A stretch of 36,674 nucleotides of DNA from an uncultured Lachnospiraceae bacterium (lineage in GTDB: Bacteria > Bacillota > Clostridia > Lachnospirales > Lachnospiraceae), in the NCBI GenBank assembly GCA_910585995.1, contig CAJUGG010000092.1, positions 1 through 36,674 on the forward strand. The letters are read 5' to 3'. How positions within the stretch are numbered: position 1 is the stretch's first letter; each line of letters begins with the position of its first letter. Below the pieces are notes generated by a model, which did no database searches, was not told the origin of the DNA, and was given only the letters and a program-made list of their open reading frames with translations. The translations under genes were made by a program, and so were the position numbers. This document shows positions 22,872-30,471 of this stretch, one piece after another.

Positions 22872-22976
22872 AAGTCCCGCATCCGCCCCTTTTCAACCCC
22901 TTCCACTAGATGAATGTCTGGTCACTCTCGCGTCCATACATCCATCTGGGGGTTCAAAGGGGCAGATGCCGTTTTC
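22872..22976 (-). ncRNA. structured hairpin element, family copy HE-3b
   Basis: Second copy, 106 bp from the first, with changes in the apical loop (CGCGAGAGTG, still a GNRA loop with a G-U closing pair) and one inner-arm change that becomes G-U on the minus strand. Confidence 0.6.
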
Positions 22977-22988
22977 AAGTTCCTATTG

Positions 22989-23031
22989 AAGTCCCGCATC
23001 TGCCTCTTTTCAATCAAACAGATGCTGTGTT
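22989..23031 (-). ncRNA. shrunken hairpin element, family copy HE-3c
   Basis: It keeps the end boxes (GTCCCGCA and TGCTGTGTTT on the plus strand) but lacks the inner arms, bulge and apical loop. The remaining GCATCTG/CAGATGC arms are perfectly paired. It looks like an internal deletion that kept a hairpin. The region 22,762-23,086 holds no gene besides these copies. Confidence 0.5.
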
Positions 23032-23086
23032 TGTGTGTCATAAAAAGAGCCACCACACCCAGATGTCTGCGGCAACCCCTTATCTC

Positions 23087-24112
23087 TTACAAAATTTCCT
23101 TAATCCATCCTTTTGGAGCTTCGATCGTTCCCATCTGGATACCCGTCAGTGTATCATACAGCTTCTTGGTAATCGGACCCATGTCCTCCATGCCGCTTGG
23201 CAGGCAGATCTCTTTGCCGTGATCCACAATCTTGCCTACCGGGGAGATCACCGCTGCTGTTCCGCACAGACCACACTCAGCAAAATCAGATAACTCTGAA
23301 AGTGCCACCGGACGCTCTTCCACTTCCATACCCAGATATTCCTTCGCCACCACCATCAGAGAACGGCGGGTGACAGAGGGCAGGATGCTGTTGGACTTTG
23401 GCGTCACAAATTTGCCGTCTTTGGTGATAAACACAAAGTTCGCTCCGCCAGTCTCCTCCACATAAGTCCTAGTAGCCGGATCCAGATACAGATTCTCGTC
23501 AAATCCCTTCTCATGGGCATCCACGATATTGTACAGACTCATCGCATAATTAAGTCCCGCCTTAATATCTCCTGTCCCGTGAGGCGCTGCCCGGTCCACA
23601 TCCGATACCCGGATGGTAATCGGTTTTGCCCCGCCTTTAAAATAAGGACCTACTGGTGTCGTAAAGATCCGAAACTGATACTCCGTCGCTGGTTTTACCC
23701 CGATAATCGAATCAATTCCAAACATAAACGGCCGGATATACAGTGTGGCTCCGCTTCCATAAGGAGGCACATAAGCCGCATTGGCTTTCACCGTCTCCAC
23801 CACTGCCTGCACAAAACGCTCCTCCGGAAATACCGGCATCTGCAGTCTTCTGGCAGAATCTGCCATCCGTTTTGCATTTAAATCCGGGCGAAACGTGACA
23901 ATCCTTCCATCCTTTGTCGTATATGCTTTGATTCCCTCAAAACAAGTCTGTGCATACTGAAGCACACAGGCACATTCACTCATGGTAATCATCGGGTCAT
24001 CACTTAACATCCCCTCATCCCATGCTCCATTTTTATAATTGGCTACAAACCTCTTCTCTGTTGGCATATAGGCAAATCCAAGATTGCCCCAGTCAATATC
24101 TTTTTTCTCCAT
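23087..24112 (-). CDS. ilvE: branched-chain amino acid aminotransferase
   Basis: Class IV PLP aminotransferase, 341 residues, last step of Leu, Ile and Val synthesis. IDWGNLGFAYMPTEKRF opens the protein. TCFEGIKAYTTKDGRIVTFRPDLNAKRM and the GDIKAGLNYAMSL Lys region are typical of the type-2 IlvE group. LYLDPATRTYVEETGGANFVF carries the conserved Glu. I chose the ATG at 24,112, with AGGAAG upstream and a matching family start. The longer frame reads through the promoter. Confidence 0.94.
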   Translation of the reverse strand: MEKKDIDWGNLGFAYMPTEKRFVANYKNGAWDEGMLSDDPMITMSECACVLQYAQTCFEGIKAYTTKDGRIVTFRPDLNAKRMADSARRLQMPVFPEERFVQAVVETVKANAAYVPPYGSGATLYIRPFMFGIDSIIGVKPATEYQFRIFTTPVGPYFKGGAKPITIRVSDVDRAAPHGTGDIKAGLNYAMSLYNIVDAHEKGFDENLYLDPATRTYVEETGGANFVFITKDGKFVTPKSNSILPSVTRRSLMVVAKEYLGMEVEERPVALSELSDFAECGLCGTAAVISPVGKIVDHGKEICLPSGMEDMGPITKKLYDTLTGIQMGTIEAPKGWIKEIL

Positions 24113-24167
24113 CGCGCCCACTTCCTTTCCTATGTATACCAAGCCATCCGTTCGACCTGCTTTTCTC

Positions 24168-24196
24168 ATCATACTCCGTTCTGAAATAAGTGTCAA
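24168..24196 (-). promoter_or_regulatory. strong promoter of ilvE
   Basis: On the minus strand TTGACA (24,191-24,196), a 17-bp spacer and TATGAT (24,168-24,173). The leader is about 50 nt, too short for a T-box. The promoter lies in the gap after the 24,229-30,125 operon, which has no terminator of its own, so read-through into ilvE is possible. Confidence 0.8.
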
Positions 24197-24228
24197 GACG
24201 GGTTCATCATCAAAAGCACTCCAGTTTT

Positions 24229-24849
24229 TTAGATTGTAAGCATCCCTTCCAAAGTTCCTGTCAATGCATTCTTTTTCATTAAAACTTTCTTATGTGAAAA
24301 AACCAATTCTTCTCCAACATTTAAAATAACCCTGTCCTTTTCCCACTCGTCGCGAAAAGGATCTCTTGCTTCACTTCCCAATTGCGGCATAATCATTCGA
24401 GGATTTACTTCTCTCTCAGCAAGAAACCGTTCTTTTTCATAAGTAGTATAAACAATCACTTCACAAAAACGGATTCCCAAGAAACCTGCAAGTGCCAATA
24501 TATTAAAATAACTTGTCCTTACTTTGGGTTTAATACTCTTTAGCCATGTTTTATATCCAACACCACTTTTCATCTCAATCAAATGCAGTTTCCAGCTGTC
24601 AGCAGTTTTTTCAAGCAACACATGATCTACACTTTTTTGCATCCCATACTTTTTCTCTGGTCGCAAAAAACCACATCTTCTTTTATCGTCAAAGTTGTAG
24701 ATGCAAAGGTTATCATTTGTTACATTTAAAATCAAATCACTTTTTCCAGAATCTTTTTCTTCTTTTAAATGATATTGATGATGCATAGGCAAAAAATAAT
24801 TTTCTTCTATAAATTGGTCTAAAGCGAAGTCTACTCTAGTGCTATACAT
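24229..24849 (-). CDS. putative PD-(D/E)XK-like partner of the AAA ATPase
   Basis: 206 residues of no family I can name. KSDLILNVTNDNLCIYNFDD, then MQKSVDHVLLEKTADSWKLHLIEMKSG gives an Asp, a beta-strand and E-x-K spacing like PD-(D/E)XK nucleases. Helical and beta segments follow (FCEVIVYTTYEKERF). It is 2 bases from the ATPase gene and shares its AT-rich composition, unlike its GC-richer neighbours. An ATPase with OLD/SMC head plus a small nuclease-like partner is a common defence layout. The nuclease call is by pattern and is uncertain. Confidence 0.6.
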   Translation of the reverse strand: MYSTRVDFALDQFIEENYFLPMHHQYHLKEEKDSGKSDLILNVTNDNLCIYNFDDKRRCGFLRPEKKYGMQKSVDHVLLEKTADSWKLHLIEMKSGVGYKTWLKSIKPKVRTSYFNILALAGFLGIRFCEVIVYTTYEKERFLAEREVNPRMIMPQLGSEARDPFRDEWEKDRVILNVGEELVFSHKKVLMKKNALTGTLEGMLTI

Positions 24850-24851
24850 CT

Positions 24852-26180
24852 TTAGTCGTCCTGAAAAGCATACACTTCCTTAACTATTTTCTCTAACACG
24901 TCATTAAATGTCGGAACAGAAAATCCATATGGAGTTGCATTTAATTGCTCTAATCTTGTTCTTCCATTTTCGTTTTGAACAAATTGATACATGGATATAT
25001 CTTTTATACTCAACATATCATTCTTAGAATAACCATATTCTTTCATTAACTCTAATGCATTTTCATGATTTTTAAGTTTTATCATATTATTAAAATGCTG
25101 AAGCATAGTATCACTATGTGTTGTAATCCATACCGGAATGCCCATATTGATCAAATTAATAACAAGCATTGCCATTCTCTGCTGTAATTCGGGATGTAAG
25201 TGTGCTTCCGGCTCCTCTATAATTAATGTTTTGAAATTTATATTGGACTTAAACAGAAGTAGTAGAGGAGAAAGTTCTGTAACAATAGAAGAAGCTACAT
25301 ATAATGGAAGCTCCTTTTCCATCCCATTCGGATGATATTGTATTCTTGGTGCCAGATCTTTTTCTACCAATAGATTTCCCTTTGTCATATGTGTCTCGAT
25401 ATAATTAACAATCTTTTGGTTTTTCTTTCCAATTTTTGTTTTAGTCTCAAATTTTGTAATTAATTGTAGAAAATCCACATATGGTAATGTCAATGTACTG
25501 GAATTTTCATGTATAGAGGAGCCAAAACTAATCTGTAAAGAATTTTCAATCAGTTGAGAGTATGTCAGCATAAAACCTGTCCTGGATGCCGGAAGGTATA
25601 CAGGTTCTCCCATACGGCGGCCTTTCACAATAGGAGTATACAAAGGCGCAGCAATTCCCTCCATTAATATATTCCAGCAAATATATGCATTCATTCTCAA
25701 AATTTCTTCTTTACTATAGTTTTCTTTGTTTGGAAACCTAAGATAACTGTCAGTAACAGAATATCGCTCTCCATCATCGATCCACTGAATTTCCACATTC
25801 CTTTTACGCTTATAATCACCTATTTCTATCTTTTCAGCATCTATTTCATAATTAAATATTTTATATAATAACACCTTTTTATTACTATTCAGCAACTCAT
25901 TAAACCACAAAACATACCATTCCATAACTTCTTTCGTAATTTCTGTTTTATGGCCCAAATTATTTTTCAGCCAATTTTCACACCTTTTATACACTTTTGT
26001 TTCAGGAGAGGTTTTCGGAAACACTTCTTTTCCTAATGCCAATATTCCCCAAAGCAAACTCATAAGATAACTTTTACCACTATTATTATCTCCCACAAAA
26101 CATATTAATGGTGAAATTTTGACTGATGCAGACTCTATCTTTGCAAATTTTCTTACATATAATGTCCATTCTTTATTCAT
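24852..26180 (-). CDS. AAA ATPase with SMC/OLD-type head (AAA_15/AAA_21)
   Basis: 442 residues from the ATG at 26,180. Walker A is CFVGDNNSGKSYLMSLLW near residues 28-45. The signature and Walker B lie in TLIIEEPEAHLHPELQQRMAML, with the switch His in VWITTHSDTMLQHF. There is no TOPRIM domain at the C-terminus, so it differs from OLD nucleases. Its partner gene downstream may supply the nuclease. The ATG overlaps the TIM-barrel gene's stop (ATGAATAA) and GGAG is 7 bases upstream, which links it to that operon. AT-rich, likely acquired. A defence role is inferred. Confidence 0.85.
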   Translation of the reverse strand: MNKEWTLYVRKFAKIESASVKISPLICFVGDNNSGKSYLMSLLWGILALGKEVFPKTSPETKVYKRCENWLKNNLGHKTEITKEVMEWYVLWFNELLNSNKKVLLYKIFNYEIDAEKIEIGDYKRKRNVEIQWIDDGERYSVTDSYLRFPNKENYSKEEILRMNAYICWNILMEGIAAPLYTPIVKGRRMGEPVYLPASRTGFMLTYSQLIENSLQISFGSSIHENSSTLTLPYVDFLQLITKFETKTKIGKKNQKIVNYIETHMTKGNLLVEKDLAPRIQYHPNGMEKELPLYVASSIVTELSPLLLLFKSNINFKTLIIEEPEAHLHPELQQRMAMLVINLINMGIPVWITTHSDTMLQHFNNMIKLKNHENALELMKEYGYSKNDMLSIKDISMYQFVQNENGRTRLEQLNATPYGFSVPTFNDVLEKIVKEVYAFQDD

Positions 26181-27123
26181 AAGTCCGCTCCTCAACCTTC
26201 TCTGCAAAATATCTCCCAATCCTGGCAATCAGATGCAGCACTTCTTCTTTGAGTTCTTCTGGAAACGCACTTAAAACCGGAGCCGTCTCAAAACTCAGCA
26301 CCTGGTCAAATCCCACGGTCCTAAGCCCGCGCAGAAAACCGTCCCAATCAGTCGACACTTTATTTTCCCGCGTCTTGGTAAAGGTAAACGGGATCTGATG
26401 CAGATCACCCACGCCATCATTGTCATGGATATGAAGCACTTTCAGCCTCTTTCCCAACTTTGTGATAAAATCCTCAAAGTGAAGCCCCACCAGATTTGCA
26501 TGTCCGGTATCCAGACAAAAGCCCAGTACCTCTGCGCCGTACTGATCGTTGATGCGGTCGATCCGCTCCACTACTTTTCGCACATCGCAGCAGGTGCCCT
26601 CCACGATATGTCCGCCTGTGCCGGTATAGAGATTTTCCATACAGATCATAATCCCCATCTCTCTTGCCCTGGGAAGAATCGCATGCAGAAGACTCTCCGT
26701 CTGCTGCCACTCCGCCTCCTCCGATCCTAAATGGCGCGCCAGCTTAAATCCATGCACCACCATATAACGGCAGCTAAAGATCTCTCCCACCTTCAGGCTC
26801 TTAGGAGCCACCACCTGCCAGAGGTACTCATTTAACTCTTGCTTGCCCCCTGGAATATACAGAGGATAGGGCATATGCATCTGATGAATCCGTATCCCTG
26901 CCTCTTTTGCCCCCTGCACATGAGGCGCAAAATACCGCTCTAATTCTGCTTCTGACTGATCAAAAAAATCATTTCGCTCCTGCTTATAGAGGGAAGTATT
27001 GGTCAGATAATAATTCAGGCTAAAATCCACACAAGAAAATCCCGCCCGATGAAGCATGGCAAACCCCGCTGCCGGGTCCTTATCATCCACTACATTTTTC
27101 GTCTGTACTCCGAGTGACAGCAT
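26173..27123 (-). CDS. xylose-isomerase-like TIM-barrel protein
   Basis: 316 residues of the AP endonuclease 2/sugar isomerase family (sugar phosphate isomerase/epimerase). The expected metal ligands are present: Glu in MICMENLYTG, Asp and His in CLDTGHANL, His in LHIHDNDG and Glu in SFETAPVL. The substrate is unknown. AAAGGAGG lies before the ATG. It is 4 bases after the paralogous gene, with which it aligns along its whole length, so the pair arose by duplication. Confidence 0.87.
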   Translation of the reverse strand: MLSLGVQTKNVVDDKDPAAGFAMLHRAGFSCVDFSLNYYLTNTSLYKQERNDFFDQSEAELERYFAPHVQGAKEAGIRIHQMHMPYPLYIPGGKQELNEYLWQVVAPKSLKVGEIFSCRYMVVHGFKLARHLGSEEAEWQQTESLLHAILPRAREMGIMICMENLYTGTGGHIVEGTCCDVRKVVERIDRINDQYGAEVLGFCLDTGHANLVGLHFEDFITKLGKRLKVLHIHDNDGVGDLHQIPFTFTKTRENKVSTDWDGFLRGLRTVGFDQVLSFETAPVLSAFPEELKEEVLHLIARIGRYFAEKVEERTYE

Positions 27124-27127
27124 CCCT

Positions 27128-28405
27128 CTATACCTCCTTTAACCGGTCAAAATGAAATGATGGCATATACTCATCATTGAAAAATCCAATCTTATCTTTT
27201 TCAATCCCCATCTCCAAAAGCTGTTTCTTGATCTCCCGATAATATGTATTACAGATCAAGATCCCGCAATCTTTGGGAAGTTCTTTTAATGCCGCCGGCG
27301 GTTTTACTTCCAGTCCGCAGAACATCGTTCCCCATACCTTCTGATTGTTGTCACAGGTAAATAACGGCGGATACTGCTCCCCATAACATTTCATATAATT
27401 GCGGCACATATTTCCTGCCCCAAAAAGGACAATCGAAGAATAGGTCTTAAGCACCTTTTCAATCTCGATCTGCCACTGAAAATATCCAGCCATCTCCCTG
27501 CCAAGGGACAAAAGAGAAGGCCTCAGAAGCGGCGAAAAAGCGGCTGCCGTGTCTCCCATGGAAAGAATCAGCTCCCCATCAAATCCAACTGCTCTAAGTC
27601 CCCGAAAGAGGCTCAGCCAGTCCGTCTGCGGCTCTAAGCTGCGGGTACAGGTAAAGGGCAAAAGCGCCGTCTCCTGGTGTCCGTCACAGTCCCTTAAAAC
27701 CACTGCCTTGATCCGCTCTCCAAGAGCCATGGCAAATTCATGCATATCCTGCCCGCACAAATTGCAGACCCCCACATCCATACAAAAGCCGAAGCACTCC
27801 TCCCCGGCTTCCCGGTTCAGTTCATCCACCCACTCTGCCGCCGTCACAGCATCCGAACAGATCCCTCTGATCAGATGCCCATTCATAGAGCGGCACTGAT
27901 TCTCCAGCAAAATCATTACCTTTTCTTCCTTGGCGACCTGAGCCAAATGCAGATAATAGTCATGGTTTGCCTGCCATTCCTCCCCATAGGAAAGACCGGC
28001 AAACAACGGGCGGATAATCAGACTCTTGCATCCGATCTGGCCGCAGAAACGGATACATGCTTCCTGTACCTGAGACAAAAGCGGTGTCAAATCTGTCCGT
28101 TTTGTATCCCGCAGAAGATACGGCGCGCGGGCAATCAAAAAAGTCAGCCCTTCCCTTTTGCAAGCCTCCGTCATCTTTTCAAAAAAAGAAGCGATCCCGG
28201 CAGGGTCTTCCGTAACAGGGATGCGATCGTGCTCTTCTTCCTCCTCTTCCTTTCTCGGCTCGCCAAAATACTCAAACTCATAGCCAGAACAACACATGGC
28301 CAAATCCAATAATACATGCTCAAAACCAGCACTTTTTAAATCCATTACACCATTTCCAGGGCAGGAAGGATTCACAACCCCAATGGGAGAACAGATGATG
28401 TTCAT
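27128..28405 (-). CDS. degenerate TIM-barrel paralogue fused to a Rossmann module
   Basis: 425 residues. The first 300 align with the downstream isomerase-like protein, but most metal ligands are lost: GHAN becomes GVCN, LHIHDND becomes VLRDCDG, DLHQIPFT becomes TALLPFT and SFET becomes SMGD. The LLENQ Glu and FCMDVG Asp are kept. The C-terminal 110 residues are a Rossmann module (IVLFGAGNMCRNYMKCYG, CDNNQKVWG) found in three further proteins of this window. I chose the ATG at 28,405, with GAGG 9 bases upstream. It is likely a regulatory or binding partner of its paralogue. Confidence 0.8.
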   Translation of the reverse strand: MNIICSPIGVVNPSCPGNGVMDLKSAGFEHVLLDLAMCCSGYEFEYFGEPRKEEEEEEHDRIPVTEDPAGIASFFEKMTEACKREGLTFLIARAPYLLRDTKRTDLTPLLSQVQEACIRFCGQIGCKSLIIRPLFAGLSYGEEWQANHDYYLHLAQVAKEEKVMILLENQCRSMNGHLIRGICSDAVTAAEWVDELNREAGEECFGFCMDVGVCNLCGQDMHEFAMALGERIKAVVLRDCDGHQETALLPFTCTRSLEPQTDWLSLFRGLRAVGFDGELILSMGDTAAAFSPLLRPSLLSLGREMAGYFQWQIEIEKVLKTYSSIVLFGAGNMCRNYMKCYGEQYPPLFTCDNNQKVWGTMFCGLEVKPPAALKELPKDCGILICNTYYREIKKQLLEMGIEKDKIGFFNDEYMPSFHFDRLKEV

Positions 28406-28409
28406 TGAC

Positions 28410-30125
28410 TTATTCCTCACTTTCTATCCACTGTCCAATCTGGACCTTTTTCCCCTCAAAGGCAAAACCATAGACGCGTATGCGCTCTGGCGGGATGCCT
28501 TTGGCCTCTAAAGAGGCCGCATACTCTTTTTCCCGGATCTGCTGCAAAGCGGCGGCTACGGTGTCTGAGAGCACCTTTTCTTTTTTTGGGTTAAAGACTT
28601 TAAATTCTATAATAATGGCCGGATCCTTTTGTTCCCTTGGCTCCATCTGGATATCATAGCGACCAAAACCGCTCTCCCGATTGGACGTAATGATAAATCT
28701 TCCATTCAGATCCATCATCAGACCAAGTACAAATCCATGATAAAAACGCTCTGGTTCTGTCCGGTCAGATGCCCCTTTTCCCGTATCAAAATAACTGAAG
28801 ATCTTCTTGCACATCTCATTCATGGACCACTCCATTAGATCCAGATCTCCCTGCAGCAGTGCCTCTACAAAATCATGATAACTGGTATCCGAGTCTTTAA
28901 ACCATCCCCGGATCATCCGCTGATACATGGATTTCACTTCAAAATTTGTAAGCGCTAATTCATAATCCTCCACCCAGTCTCCATATTCTGTCACATATGC
29001 TTTATGCTGTACTACCTTTAGATAGCCGGCGGCAAGCAAAAGATTCCATACCGCAGACCCGCTCTCATCCAGCTGCTGAAAGATGATCTGCTCATCGATC
29101 TCCACATGAATGGTCTTTCCTTTTAATAAATCCTCAAACTTCTCTTTTAACCTTCTGCTTCCCTGACGCAAAAGCTGCCCCACAAGACTATTGCTACTGG
29201 TATTGGCCCAATAAGCGGCAAATTTTCTTTTATCCAAATAGTTAATCATAGACCAAGGATTATAAATTCCCGTTAATCTTCCAAAAGTGAAGCCATCGTA
29301 CCAATCTCTTACCTTATCCCGCTGATCAAAAAGCCCATATTCCGCCAGCGCCGTATCAATCTCTTCCTGGGTAAATCCAAAAGAACTCTCATATTTCTCA
29401 GAAGTGGTTGTCACCACTTCCAGATTGTTGAGATCAGAAAAGATGGATTCCTTGCTGATCCTGGTAATCCCGGTCATCAGGGCGCGTTCTAAGTAGGGAT
29501 TGGTCTTAAAAGTGGAGTTGAAAATACCCCGGATATATTCAGCCATCTTATCCCAGTAGCCATAGACATAGGCCTCATGCATAGGAGTGTCGTATTCATC
29601 TAACAGGATGATCACTTTCTTTTGATAATAGCGAAACAGGTACTCAGACAGATTGTGAAGCGACAAAGAGGCGTCACTGGCACTCATATACGCAGACACC
29701 CTCTCCCAGTACCCACGGTCCTTAGTCGTCAGCACCGGGCTGTCCTTCAGAAAAGAATAACGAGAATACAGACTGGCAATCGACTGGTTGATGTTTTGCT
29801 GCGCCGACTTACAGGTTGTCTGTTTTACATCCGCAAAGCTCAGAAAAATCACCGGATAAGTTCCCTGAAGTTCTCGGTATCTGCCCTCCTCCCAGATGGA
29901 TAAGCCTTCAAACAACTCCCCCTTGCCTGCATCTTCCAAGGAGAAAAAAGTCTTGACCATATTCATAGTCAGTGTCTTCCCAAAACGCCTGGGGCGGGTA
30001 ATCAAAGTGACATCATCCCCATTTTCCCACCATTCCTTGAGGAAGGCGGTCTTATCTACATAGAAGCAGTTATTCTGGCGGATCTTCTCAAAACTCTGAA
30101 GTCCTATGCTTACGGTTCTTGGCAA
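28410..30125 (-). CDS. AAA-ATPase-like/PD-(D/E)XK protein (PDDEXK_9 type)
   Basis: 571 residues. The AAA-ATPase_like domain (about 1-220) has Walker A TRPRRFGKTLTMNM and Walker B VIILLDEYDTPMHEAY. The C-terminal PDDEXK_9 nuclease-like domain has Asp in GRYDIQMEP and IIIEFKVF (E-x-K). These proteins are expanded in gut anaerobes, and their role is unsettled, with defence or mobile-element control suggested. Translation probably starts at TTG 30,125 (PRTVSIGLQSFEK) with AAGGGGG upstream. It heads the five-gene operon. Confidence 0.9.
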   Translation of the reverse strand: MPRTVSIGLQSFEKIRQNNCFYVDKTAFLKEWWENGDDVTLITRPRRFGKTLTMNMVKTFFSLEDAGKGELFEGLSIWEEGRYRELQGTYPVIFLSFADVKQTTCKSAQQNINQSIASLYSRYSFLKDSPVLTTKDRGYWERVSAYMSASDASLSLHNLSEYLFRYYQKKVIILLDEYDTPMHEAYVYGYWDKMAEYIRGIFNSTFKTNPYLERALMTGITRISKESIFSDLNNLEVVTTTSEKYESSFGFTQEEIDTALAEYGLFDQRDKVRDWYDGFTFGRLTGIYNPWSMINYLDKRKFAAYWANTSSNSLVGQLLRQGSRRLKEKFEDLLKGKTIHVEIDEQIIFQQLDESGSAVWNLLLAAGYLKVVQHKAYVTEYGDWVEDYELALTNFEVKSMYQRMIRGWFKDSDTSYHDFVEALLQGDLDLMEWSMNEMCKKIFSYFDTGKGASDRTEPERFYHGFVLGLMMDLNGRFIITSNRESGFGRYDIQMEPREQKDPAIIIEFKVFNPKKEKVLSDTVAAALQQIREKEYAASLEAKGIPPERIRVYGFAFEGKKVQIGQWIESEE

Positions 30126-30181
30126 ATGGTTTCCCCCTTTCCATCAAATATATCGGCTGTCCATGACAAGAAAAAACAGTC

Positions 30182-30198
30182 TTGTTATATTATAACAA
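30182..30198. promoter_or_regulatory. perfect palindrome over the -10 box
   Basis: TTGTTATA-T-TATAACAA is a perfect 8+1+8 palindrome that overlaps the -10 hexamer of the operon promoter at 30,189-30,216. It is a likely repressor site. Confidence 0.5.
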
Positions 30199-30216
30199 TT
30201 TTGAACTGCTTGTAAA
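30189..30216 (-). promoter_or_regulatory. promoter of the five-gene ATPase/TIM-barrel operon
   Basis: On the minus strand TTTACA (30,211-30,216), a 16-bp spacer and a perfect TATAAT (30,189-30,194). The leader is about 60 nt before the TTG start. Confidence 0.75.
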
Positions 30217-30284
30217 ATATAATCTCAAAAAATCTTTAAAGCCTTTCCTTAGTACGTAGAAAGACTCTTTTACATTTATAAAAG

Positions 30285-30336
30285 AAAAGAAGAATCCCCG
30301 GACTGTGGTGCAACACGGTTCGGGGATTCTTCTTTT
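30285..30336. terminator. bidirectional terminator after the glycan operon
   Basis: The 16-bp arms AAAAGAAGAATCCCCG (30,285-30,300) and its reverse complement (30,321-30,336) enclose a second short stem. A/T-runs on both sides let it work in both directions. It ends the leftward operon of the 796-residue protein. The rest of 30,126-30,471 holds no gene. Confidence 0.9.
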
Positions 30337-30471
30337 GCTACCGATATTCTGCTTACTTTTTGCCTACTGGCATTATAGCATATGTATTTACGAATTACAA
30401 TATTCCTGACACCGATTTTTACACCATTTTTTTCCTCATTTACTGCACAATACCATCATGGTTGAATTCTA

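Noticed and set aside
22804..23293. Open frames across the HE-3 copies on the plus strand
   Set aside because: They repeat the same peptide because the DNA repeats, and they oppose ilvE. No ribosome sites.
23570..23585. AAGTCCCGCC in ilvE as another end box of the hairpin family
   Set aside because: It lies in coding sequence, lacks the matching far box and has no paired arms.
24113..24228. T-box or other riboswitch ahead of ilvE
   Set aside because: The promoter is only about 50 nt from the start codon, with no T-box motif or terminator/antiterminator pair.
28410..30125. PDDEXK_9-type protein as a transposase
   Set aside because: The motifs are those of AAA-ATPase_like and PDDEXK_9 families. 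No terminal inverted repeats or target duplications were seen.
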